From NCBI GenBank assembly GCA_913061235.1, contig CAJXTB010000014.1, forward strand, positions 62,001 through 126,000: a DNA stretch of 64,000 bases. The letters run 5' to 3'. A program made the position numbers and the translations under genes. How positions within the stretch are numbered: position 1 is the first letter of the stretch; each line of letters starts with the position of its first letter. Positions 44,137 through 51,652 of the stretch are shown piece by piece. Below the pieces are notes generated by a model. It did not search any database and was not told the origin of the DNA. It saw only the letters and a program-made list of their open reading frames with translations. This stretch comes from an uncultured Pseudomonadota bacterium. Lineage in GTDB: Bacteria; Myxococcota_A; UBA796; GCA-2862545.

Positions 44137-45792
44137 ATGCGTTTTTCTGGGTTGGGCCTGATGGCCTTGGTGTTGGTTGGCTGTGGCGGCAAGGAGCGGG
44201 ACGAGCGTTTGGCTGCCTTGGAAGCTGAGGTTGCATCGTCATCGTCTCAACAAGCGGCGGACCTCGCTGCAGCTCAAGAGGCCCTTCAGGCGGAACTCGA
44301 CACGCTGCGCACCCGCTTTGACGGTTTTGATCCAGCGGAAGCGGGTGTGCTCGCCGCCGAAATTGATGCCATTGATGCCTCGGTGCAGGCGACTGCCGCA
44401 GACCTCACGGCGCGTCTGGAGACGCTCGAAGCGCAAGCCGAAGTGCTTGCGGGGCGTGTGACGGCTCTGGAAGAGGCCGATGCTGTGACCGCCGAGACGC
44501 TCACGACCATTCAGGAGGATGTGTCTGACAACTACGTCACCGCGGCGTCTATCGAGGGCGTGGTGCGCGTCTCCGATCTGCAGCCCGACTACGAAGACGT
44601 CGCCACTCTCGTGGCCGACCTTCTGGACGCCCGTGACCGTGTTGCTGAGCTGGAGGATTCCGGCGCAGATGCAGAAGAAGTCACGGCTCTCGCTGACGCC
44701 CTCACCTTGCTCACGGAAGATGTGGGTGGCTTGGCCGACGTAGACCTCGAGCTTGATGGGCGACTCACCACTGTAGAGGCAGACTACGCAAGCCAGGACG
44801 GACTTGCGGACCTTCAGTCCAGCGTAGACGCCATCTCCGCGGACTACGCGACCCAGTCGGATGTGTCGCTGGTCCAGAACGACGTGGACACGATTGCTTC
44901 GGACTACGTGACCTCCGGTCAGCTGGGCACACTTCAGAGCGACGTAGACACGATTGCTTCGGACTACGTGACCTCGGGACAGCTCGGTTCTCTTCAGAAC
45001 GACGTCGACATGATTTCTTCGGACTACGTGACCTCGGGACAGCTCGGTTCTGTCCAGAACGACGTGGACATGATTGCTTCGGACTACGTGACGTCCGGTG
45101 AATTGAGCTCTCTTCAGAGCGACCTCGACGTCATCTCGTCGGACTATGTGACCTCCGGAGAGCTTGGCTCACTTCAGAGCGACGTGGACTCCATCACTGC
45201 CGACTACGTCTCCGATTCCCGCTTCACCACGCTCGAGAACGACGTCGCCACCATCTCCGGGGACTACATCACCGGCGACATCTTCTCGATTCTGGAAGGC
45301 GACGTCGACACCATCTCCTCGGACTACCTGACGTCTGACGACTACGTGGACTTGGCCGAGCAGATCGAGGGTACCGAGTCGCTGACCCTGCTCGATACGC
45401 CTCAGATCATTCGCCTGTCGTGCAATGGCGTCGCATCCACACAAACGAAGCTGAACCAGGCGGTCACGAGCGTGCCGGACGACGCGTCGGCCATTGTGGT
45501 CAACCTGTACTCCTTCAACAACACGCGTGATGACCACGTGAACCACCACTTCGGTCGGACCGTCATCTCGGGAACTACTTGGGATAATGAGCCTTGGAAC
45601 CGAAACATCCCCATGTCCGATGTGTCGATTACTCATCAAGGCGACTTGGCGGGCGACTTCTACTATGGCCAGGGCCATGGCTCGAACCTCATCCCGCTCA
45701 AGGCAAATGGCACCTTTGATGCCAGCATGTGCCGTGGCTACAGCCGAGGAACCCACTACGTGACGATTCAGGTCAACGGCTACTACCGCTAG
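44137..45792 (+). CDS. Fibre-like coiled-coil lipoprotein with 20-residue repeats and C-terminal head
   Basis: A 551-residue predicted surface lipoprotein. The signal ends LVGCGG (lipobox). Heptad-rich helices (about 20-205, ALEAEV, LETLEAQAEVL) are followed by ten 20-residue repeats of the type D-V-D-x-I-x-S-D-Y-V-T-S-x-x-L-x-x-L-Q-x (about 209-408). A non-repeated domain of about 140 residues ends it (SLTLLDTPQIIRLSC ... THYVTIQVNGYYR). This resembles stalk-and-head fibres such as phage tail fibres or trimeric adhesins, but no family match is claimed. The start at MRFSGLGL is 35 codons inside the longest ORF, at the signal peptide. Confidence 0.82.
   Translation: MRFSGLGLMALVLVGCGGKERDERLAALEAEVASSSSQQAADLAAAQEALQAELDTLRTRFDGFDPAEAGVLAAEIDAIDASVQATAADLTARLETLEAQAEVLAGRVTALEEADAVTAETLTTIQEDVSDNYVTAASIEGVVRVSDLQPDYEDVATLVADLLDARDRVAELEDSGADAEEVTALADALTLLTEDVGGLADVDLELDGRLTTVEADYASQDGLADLQSSVDAISADYATQSDVSLVQNDVDTIASDYVTSGQLGTLQSDVDTIASDYVTSGQLGSLQNDVDMISSDYVTSGQLGSVQNDVDMIASDYVTSGELSSLQSDLDVISSDYVTSGELGSLQSDVDSITADYVSDSRFTTLENDVATISGDYITGDIFSILEGDVDTISSDYLTSDDYVDLAEQIEGTESLTLLDTPQIIRLSCNGVASTQTKLNQAVTSVPDDASAIVVNLYSFNNTRDDHVNHHFGRTVISGTTWDNEPWNRNIPMSDVSITHQGDLAGDFYYGQGHGSNLIPLKANGTFDASMCRGYSRGTHYVTIQVNGYYR
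44761..45360 (+). repeat. Ten in-frame tandem repeats of exactly 60 bp
   Basis: Ten consecutive 60-base units with no indels. The central four or five (44881-45180) are most alike, sharing long blocks such as TTCGGACTACGTGACCTC; the outer ones diverge. The exact period and graded similarity point to expansion from the centre by slippage or unequal recombination. Confidence 0.95.
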
Positions 45793-45827
45793 TCGTCGCT
45801 CGGGAGGTTGCGGCGATAGGCCGTGCC

Positions 45828-47918
45828 ATGCGTCGCATCCTTCCGCTTGTACTGGGTCTTGCCTGTTCTCCGACAGTGCCGGAATCCGTGTGCAAACTAC
45901 CAGTGGTTGTTCCGCTTTCGCCGGAACGACCGGTGCGTCCGTTTGAATCCCCCGTGTCGTCCACCCAGCGTCTGGTAGAGGGGGCCTGGTATGCGCGAGG
46001 GCCGCAGCGTGGCCGACGCCCTGGCTTGGCGTCGTGGAATGCTTCGGAGTTGGCTGGTTGGCTCTCCCGTCGCGACGGGCAGCTTGTCTACACCAGTCCG
46101 GTGCTTCTCGGGCGTGAGCTTCCTGACGTTGCACGGCTGATTGTCGCACCCGGAGATGCCGCATGGATGGAGGTCTTGCCGTCTCCGTTGCAAGTTCCGA
46201 CGGACAGCATCCGCGACCTGCGTACCCTTCGAATCCCGCTGATCCCTGGACCGTCCGGCACGGTGGAGGTGGACGTACCGATTGCCACTGTGATTGGGGA
46301 GAACTGGGGAGACGAGCAGGAACAGCCTGTTCTTGGACGGTTCATTGTGTCCGTGCCCGAGTCTGCAGACCCCGCCCAGCTGCTTGGGGTGAGGTTTGTT
46401 CGCGCCGCCGCCGAGCGAGGGGAGGCGCCCGTGGTTCAAGGAGTGGTGGATGCCCACGACGTGCGGCGGCCGGGGTGGACGATTCATCCTGGCGGGCGTC
46501 TGGAGATTCCGCCAGGGCTACAGGCCGGCGAGCTCAGGGTGTACGCGGCGTCATCCGACCCTGGTGTCCTACAGCTCTGGAGTGGCGGTACGGGTCTGGC
46601 CGAGCTGGATGTGACCGACACTTGGCGGTCGGGCTCGTGGGATGTCTCCGGCGAGTCGGCGCTCGCGCTGTCCAATCCAGGCGACGTGCCCATTGTTGTC
46701 GGGGACGCCCGAGTACATCGGGCACCTCCTGTCCTGCCTAATGTCCTTGTGTACATGATCGACACACTGCGGGCTGACCATGTGGGGGCGTTCAGCACGG
46801 ATGCCTCCCATTCTACGCCAACCTTGGACCGGCTCGCGTCTGAGGGGGCGGTCTTTGCACGGGCACAGAGCACGGGCAGCTGGACAAAACCTACGGTGCC
46901 CACGCTGTTGACTGGGCGGTACCCGATGGCCCACGGTGTTGGGCTGCGCGGCTACGCAGATGTTCTTCCGACCAACATTCCCATGTTGCATGAAGCGCTG
47001 GCGACCGCGGGCTGGCGGACCGGGTCGTTCTCGGCCAGTCCTCTTGGCTCCACGCTCTCCGGTCTAGACCGCGGCTTTGACGTGTCCGTACCTCCGATTC
47101 ACTGGAGGGGGTCTCTTGGTGAGCTTGGGCATCCGAGCGCGCTGCAGGTCGGCTCCGCACTGTTGGATTGGGTCGATAGTGCGTCGAATGAGCCCTGGAT
47201 GGCGTATGTCCACACGCTGGAGCCCCATGCCTGGCGAAACGAGGGGTTTCGCGTTCCCCCGGATGGGCGCACGTCGTACCAACAAGCGGTGACGGCAGCG
47301 GATGACGGGCTGGCGGAGCTGCTCTCAGCGCTTGATGCACGTGATGAGCTCGACAATACCGTGATCGTTGTGGTGTCGGACCACGGGGAGTCGTTTGGCC
47401 AGCATGGGGTCACTGATCACGGCACCAGCACATTTCAGGCGCAGACCCATGTGCCGCTCATCTTCTGGGCGCCGGCCCACGTGTCCCCGAGCGTGACGAG
47501 CGACACTGTGAGTCTGGCCGACGTCACTCCTACACTTCTCGACCTTCTGGGCGTCGCACCCCTCACGGACATGGATGGTGTGTCCCTTGCACCCTATCTT
47601 TCCGCGAGTGTGTCGACCCCGATTCGGGACGGAGCCCCCTCCGTTCGTCTGCGATTTGTCTCCGAGCCCAATGAGCCAGCTTGGTATGCGTGGACCGCCG
47701 CGGATGGACTCAAGGTCACCCAGTTTGCGTCGGATGTGGTCACCTCGGATATGGTAGTAGATCCCTGCGAATTGCTGCTGGAGCCAGCCAGTGCAGACGA
47801 CGCCTCGGTGCTGCATCAATGGCGCGTAGAGGCGCAGCGTAAGTTGCAGTCAAACACGCCGTCGGCAGCAAGCAGTACGGACACTGAGCTACTCCGCGCG
47901 CTAGGATACGTTCCGTGA
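45828..47918 (+). CDS. Alkaline-phosphatase-superfamily (sulfatase-like) lipoprotein with Thr at the nucleophile position
   Basis: A 696-residue protein. A signal with lipobox GLAC is followed by about 270 residues of beta-rich N-terminal region, then a sulfatase/phosphotransferase domain: VYMIDTLRADHVG, TLLTGRYP, SDHGESFGQHG with metal ligands, and TPTLLDLLG. The sulfatase signature C-x-P-x-R reads TKPTV, so the formylglycine Cys is absent and Thr occupies its place, as in phosphoethanolamine or phosphoglycerol transferases. A sulfatase is therefore unlikely. ATG 45828 was chosen at the signal peptide; no good ribosome binding site is close. The next gene overlaps by GTGA. Confidence 0.85.
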   Translation: MRRILPLVLGLACSPTVPESVCKLPVVVPLSPERPVRPFESPVSSTQRLVEGAWYARGPQRGRRPGLASWNASELAGWLSRRDGQLVYTSPVLLGRELPDVARLIVAPGDAAWMEVLPSPLQVPTDSIRDLRTLRIPLIPGPSGTVEVDVPIATVIGENWGDEQEQPVLGRFIVSVPESADPAQLLGVRFVRAAAERGEAPVVQGVVDAHDVRRPGWTIHPGGRLEIPPGLQAGELRVYAASSDPGVLQLWSGGTGLAELDVTDTWRSGSWDVSGESALALSNPGDVPIVVGDARVHRAPPVLPNVLVYMIDTLRADHVGAFSTDASHSTPTLDRLASEGAVFARAQSTGSWTKPTVPTLLTGRYPMAHGVGLRGYADVLPTNIPMLHEALATAGWRTGSFSASPLGSTLSGLDRGFDVSVPPIHWRGSLGELGHPSALQVGSALLDWVDSASNEPWMAYVHTLEPHAWRNEGFRVPPDGRTSYQQAVTAADDGLAELLSALDARDELDNTVIVVVSDHGESFGQHGVTDHGTSTFQAQTHVPLIFWAPAHVSPSVTSDTVSLADVTPTLLDLLGVAPLTDMDGVSLAPYLSASVSTPIRDGAPSVRLRFVSEPNEPAWYAWTAADGLKVTQFASDVVTSDMVVDPCELLLEPASADDASVLHQWRVEAQRKLQSNTPSAASSTDTELLRALGYVP

Positions 47919-48457
47919 ACCGCACTCACCCCGCCATACTGGTCACAGGTTTCGGCCCCTTCTTGGACGTCGGCGACAACCCTAGTGGTCGCATGGCTCG
48001 TCAACTTGATGGGCGTCGGGTCGTGGGGCATACCGTCATTGGTGGGTCACTTCCTGTGTCCTACGCGCGTGGACTACCGCTGATGGTAGCCCAGGCTCGC
48101 GCCATCTCGCCGCGCTTGGTCGTGGGAATGGGTGTGCACCGGGGACCGGGCGTGCGCGTTGAGTGTGTGGCGCGCAATCACGTCGGACCCACACCCGATG
48201 TCGATGGGGCGTGTCCCGAGTCCCTCTGTTCCGGGCCTGCGGAGTTGACGGTAGGGCTGAAGGTTGAGTCTCTTATTCGTGCACTGGGCGGGGTGTTGTC
48301 CACGGATGCTGGGGCATATCTCTGCAATGCATGGCTCTACACCGCCTTGCACGAACTCAAGGTTCCAAGCGTCTTCATTCACATTCCGCCTGACTTCGAC
48401 GACAGCACTGCGTTGCTGAACGGGCTGGCCGCTCTGGTTGCCCAGGAACTCACGTGA
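47915..48457 (+). CDS. Pyroglutamyl-peptidase I-like cysteine peptidase (family C15)
   Basis: A 180-residue cytoplasmic peptidase removing N-terminal pyroglutamate. VTGFGPFLDVGDNPS opens the fold; the catalytic Glu lies in RVECVARN, Cys in STDAGAYLCNAWLY, and His in FIHIPP, so the triad is complete. It is somewhat shorter than typical Pcp (about 215). GTG overlaps the TGA of the sulfatase-like gene, and the next gene overlaps in the same way. Confidence 0.87.
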   Translation: MNRTHPAILVTGFGPFLDVGDNPSGRMARQLDGRRVVGHTVIGGSLPVSYARGLPLMVAQARAISPRLVVGMGVHRGPGVRVECVARNHVGPTPDVDGACPESLCSGPAELTVGLKVESLIRALGGVLSTDAGAYLCNAWLYTALHELKVPSVFIHIPPDFDDSTALLNGLAALVAQELT

Positions 48458-49239
48458 GGCTCTCTGCCGCGTTGGTTGCGGTGCTTGGCCTCACGGGCTG
48501 TCCGTGGATTGCCGGACCGCCCCCAGGCGATGCGGACACCGACGATGAGGTCGATGTTGAGTGTGTCGACTTCGATTTTGACGGTGCGTGCGACAATGTC
48601 GACGAGTGCGTAGACGGCATTGACGACACCACAGACCAATACGTCTTGGCGCCGGGTGAGTCGGTGTCTGGATTGGCATGCGGAGACGACGAGTCCATTC
48701 GCGTTTCGGTCGATGCGGGCTGCACCTACAGCGTTTCGGTGGATGCTGATTCTACGGTGGGCGTCGAGATTATCGAGGACTCCTACATTCTCGCGAGTGG
48801 TCAGGCCCCGCTCTCGCTCGAGGCCGTGTCCGCAAGCTTCGATACGTGGGAGGTCTTGCTGTTCGGTGACGATGACGTCTACACGGTCTCCACCGCATTT
48901 GACTGTCCAAGCTGCGGCATGGACCGCATCAATGCCAACTGGGGCGACGTCGTCGCTGCCCGTTTGTGCCCATGGTCCCCTGAGCTGACAGTCGTGATGA
49001 GCAGAGTTCGCCCCGAGTGCGAGTACGGGGTCAACCTGGTGACGTCGGATCAGGCCATGACCACGTTGGTTGTTGTGGACGGCGCGTCAGAGACCTCGAT
49101 CACAGATGACAGCGGGTACCTGGGCGTTGTCGGCCCGGTAAGCGCCAATACCACCGAGATTCGCGTAGTCATCAGCCAGCCGGCAGGCGCCCAAGTCGAA
49201 CAGGGCGTGCTGTTGGATCTCGCAGAGTACTGCGACTAG
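48454..49239 (+). CDS. Hypothetical lipoprotein, 261 residues
   Basis: The signal MRLSAALVAVLGLTGC ends in a lipobox. A short Asp-rich, calcium-binding-like stretch (DADTDDEVDVECVDFDFDG) follows, then beta-rich sequence with four more Cys that could form disulfides. No family recognised. The GTG start overlaps the peptidase stop (GTGA), making it the third member of a coupled operon. It converges with the PstS-OmpA gene at eight bases. Confidence 0.78.
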   Translation: MRLSAALVAVLGLTGCPWIAGPPPGDADTDDEVDVECVDFDFDGACDNVDECVDGIDDTTDQYVLAPGESVSGLACGDDESIRVSVDAGCTYSVSVDADSTVGVEIIEDSYILASGQAPLSLEAVSASFDTWEVLLFGDDDVYTVSTAFDCPSCGMDRINANWGDVVAARLCPWSPELTVVMSRVRPECEYGVNLVTSDQAMTTLVVVDGASETSITDDSGYLGVVGPVSANTTEIRVVISQPAGAQVEQGVLLDLAEYCD

Positions 49240-49247
49240 CCGGTGGT

Positions 49248-50492
49248 CTACTCGATGCCGTCGGTGACGGGCTCGGGAGCTTCCACTTCCTCGGCCGCTA
49301 GATAGACCTGGACGCGTCGGTTGCGCTCTCGGCCATAGGCGGTCTCGTTCGGAGCCAACGGTGTGGCGGGGCCTCGTGGAATAATCTCCATGAAGACACC
49401 GGGTAGGGTCGGGAAGAGTGCGTCGCGCACGGCCTCAGAGCGTTCTCGGGACAAGCGCAGCGGGTCTGGCTCTTGGGAGTCGGTGAAGCCCTCAAGAATG
49501 ATGTGGTCGTAGGTGTCGGACCGGCCCTTGAGCTCGTCAGCCAGCATGGTCAGCCGGGCCAGACTGCGTTGGGTGAGGGTAGCGGTGTCCGTCTCGAAGT
49601 GCACCGTCTCCCGCAGTGGACGCGGTGAGTCGAGGTGGGCCGGGCGAATGAATAGCGGAACAAAACCGGCTTCGTCAACGACTTCCTGGCCAGCTGGGGA
49701 GGCCGCCCACACCAAGAAATTGGCGCTGTCGCCCTCTGGCACGCCGCGGCTGTACAGCATGACGTCGTGAAACAGTGGGTAGGTACCTCGGATGATGTTT
49801 CGCTGGCTCGGTAGGACCGCGGGTCCTCGTGGGGCAGGCCTGAGACCGACCACGCGGCCGATCGATTCGCTCATGGAGACATAGGTCAACGCACTCGGGT
49901 CTGACTCCAGAGTCAGTCGCGTCTCGTCTAGCGGCATCACTTGCACGTGGTCGCCCAGTCCTTCGGGCCCGCAGAAGAAGTCTTCGAACAGCGCGCGCGT
50001 TCCAGACCCTTCGGCGCGCGACAGGACTCGGATGGGTTGTTCGGGCATGCCCAAGAAGGACCAGTCGTCGATGGAACCCGTGCAGAAAACGCCGATGACC
50101 TCGTCATACGTCAAGGCGGACAAGGCATTGCTTGGATGGGCTGCAACCGCCAGGACATCCACCCCAATCACGTGCTCTGAGGCCGCATCATCGAGAGAGA
50201 AACCGGCTTGCACAGCCAGTTGCTCTTCTTCCGGCGTGTGGTGCCGGGTGTTTGCCGACAGGTCAGCACGCCCTTCGATGAGAGCAGCGAATCCTTCGGT
50301 ACTACCGCCGCCCTGAATGTCGAATTGGAGGGTACCGAGAGTGCTTTGGTGGGTTCGTGCCAAGGCCGGAAGCAGGGTGGACGTTACCGTCTCCGACCCC
50401 ACAATGTGGACTGTGGCGAGGTTCGAGGTGGTGTCAGGGGCCACGGGTGGGCCGCACCCAACGAGTGCCAACAGGACGGGCAGACTTTTCAT
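49248..50492 (-). CDS. PstS-like substrate-binding lipoprotein fused to OmpA domain
   Basis: A 414-residue predicted outer-membrane or periplasmic lipoprotein. The lipobox is LVGC; residues about 25-285 resemble a phosphate-binding PstS domain (IQGGGSTEGFAALIEGRADL, RAEGSGTRALFEDFF); residues about 295-400 are an OmpA/Pal peptidoglycan-binding domain (VHFETDTATLT, EGFTDSQEPDPLRLSRERSEAV). Such fusions occur in Proteobacteria without adjacent pst transporters, as here. The start was set at MKSLPVLL, with GGAGG five bases upstream. It likely anchors a ligand-binding protein to the cell wall. Confidence 0.87.
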   Translation of the reverse strand: MKSLPVLLALVGCGPPVAPDTTSNLATVHIVGSETVTSTLLPALARTHQSTLGTLQFDIQGGGSTEGFAALIEGRADLSANTRHHTPEEEQLAVQAGFSLDDAASEHVIGVDVLAVAAHPSNALSALTYDEVIGVFCTGSIDDWSFLGMPEQPIRVLSRAEGSGTRALFEDFFCGPEGLGDHVQVMPLDETRLTLESDPSALTYVSMSESIGRVVGLRPAPRGPAVLPSQRNIIRGTYPLFHDVMLYSRGVPEGDSANFLVWAASPAGQEVVDEAGFVPLFIRPAHLDSPRPLRETVHFETDTATLTQRSLARLTMLADELKGRSDTYDHIILEGFTDSQEPDPLRLSRERSEAVRDALFPTLPGVFMEIIPRGPATPLAPNETAYGRERNRRVQVYLAAEEVEAPEPVTDGIE

Positions 50493-50544
50493 GGGTACCT
50501 CCACCACTACGGTACCGGAGGCCCTGTCGTAAGTCCAAATGCCA

Positions 50545-51531
50545 CTACTCTGGAGCGGGTCCCAACCACAACCGGCGTTGCAAGCGTCGGCCCACAAAGA
50601 CGTCCACGGCTACGGCGTCCAGCGGCGGTAGATAGGTCTCGGCGGTGACCGACTCCATCACCAATCCGTCAGCGCCCACAGCGGTCCACTCGCGGAGCGG
50701 TTCTCCCTCGTCCCAGCCTTCAGCCGGGGCGGTCAGCTCTCCGCCACGCCACTGAATCTGTGCGTGAAGCTCTGGCAGAGCGGCGGCCTGTGTGCTGCGA
50801 CGGGCAGCGCCGTAGAACGTGGTGTCCACGGCGTCATTGCGCCAATCACAGTGCACGTGGGTAGCGTAGACTTGCGTGTACCCAGCGCCGTTGTTGTCGC
50901 ATGCGGCGTCAAGCTGTCCCAGGCTTGCGCTGATGGGGGCCAAGTCGAAGCCATCTCCGTACTGGTGACGGGAGGATGTGGCACCGCCAACGCCGGCATT
51001 GTAGTCGGGTGAGCGGTAGCCGCTGTTGACCCGCAGCGCACCGACGGCGTCGCGGACGAGCTGTAGGGAAGCAATGGCATGGGGCTGAACCACGCCGTAG
51101 CGACCTTTGCTGGCCGAGGCGATTTCAGACAGCGCGAAGTTCGGCGCAATCTGTGTACTTGACGGCACGATGGTCAAGTCGAGGTAGCGCACAGGCTCAC
51201 GGTACTGAGCGGACCCGCTGAGCGCTGGCGGGTAGTCGTAGGCAGCGGGCAGTGTTGCTGGGGCCACAGTGGCCAGGCAAGTGGCGTTGTCGCGCGCCGC
51301 GCCGAGGTAGCAGGCGTCGGTGCTGGGTGGGGGCAGGTCCGTGTCGAAATCTGGTTCGGTATCGGGGTCGGTGTCGACCTCTGGATCGGTGTCTGGCTCC
51401 ACGTCTGTGTCGAACAGGCCTGTGTCGTCGATATTGCCGGTATCGATAGGGGCACGCCGTGTCTGTGGCTCGTAGTCTGGGCCTCCGCAGGCCATTGCCA
51501 TCACGGTGATGAGGGAGAGACAGGTGCGCAT
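50545..51531 (-). CDS. M15-type D-Ala-D-Ala carboxypeptidase-like lipoprotein
   Basis: A 328-residue lipoprotein (lipobox AMAC) with a TD/PD/ED-rich linker (about 40-75). The peptidase domain has SGYRSPDYN, then RHQYGDGFD giving zinc ligands His189 and Asp196, and THVHCDW giving the third His. It therefore looks active on peptidoglycan peptides. A C-terminal region of about 90 residues follows that the paralogue at 28122-28865 lacks. GGAG sits five bases before ATG 51531. It is divergent from the MopE-repeat gene. Confidence 0.85.
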   Translation of the reverse strand: MRTCLSLITVMAMACGGPDYEPQTRRAPIDTGNIDDTGLFDTDVEPDTDPEVDTDPDTEPDFDTDLPPPSTDACYLGAARDNATCLATVAPATLPAAYDYPPALSGSAQYREPVRYLDLTIVPSSTQIAPNFALSEIASASKGRYGVVQPHAIASLQLVRDAVGALRVNSGYRSPDYNAGVGGATSSRHQYGDGFDLAPISASLGQLDAACDNNGAGYTQVYATHVHCDWRNDAVDTTFYGAARRSTQAAALPELHAQIQWRGGELTAPAEGWDEGEPLREWTAVGADGLVMESVTAETYLPPLDAVAVDVFVGRRLQRRLWLGPAPE

Positions 51532-51623
51532 AAACACTCCGAGCAGAGCAGGTTTCGCACCCTAACCGTTCAACCCGCTGTTTGACTCTTCGGCGATGGG
51601 ACAAAGCAACTGCTAGACTTGTT

Positions 51624-51642
51624 CTGCCGACCGGTTCGGCAG
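51624..51642 (+). promoter_or_regulatory. 5'-leader hairpin before the large MopE-repeat gene
   Basis: CTGCCGA and TCGGCAG form a perfect 7-bp stem with loop CCGGT, directly before the GGAG ribosome binding site of the gene at 51653. An extended -10-like TGCTAGACT lies about ten bases upstream, so the hairpin would be at the very 5' end of the message. Confidence 0.35.
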
Positions 51643-51652
51643 TGGAGTCTGT

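Noticed and set aside
44761-45360. 60-bp periodic repeats considered as a CRISPR array
   Set aside because: Units are contiguous, lack unique spacers, keep the reading frame and encode a 20-residue protein repeat.
45828-47918. Annotation as a genuine sulfatase
   Set aside because: The required C/S-x-P-x-R signature is TKPTV, so no formylglycine can form.
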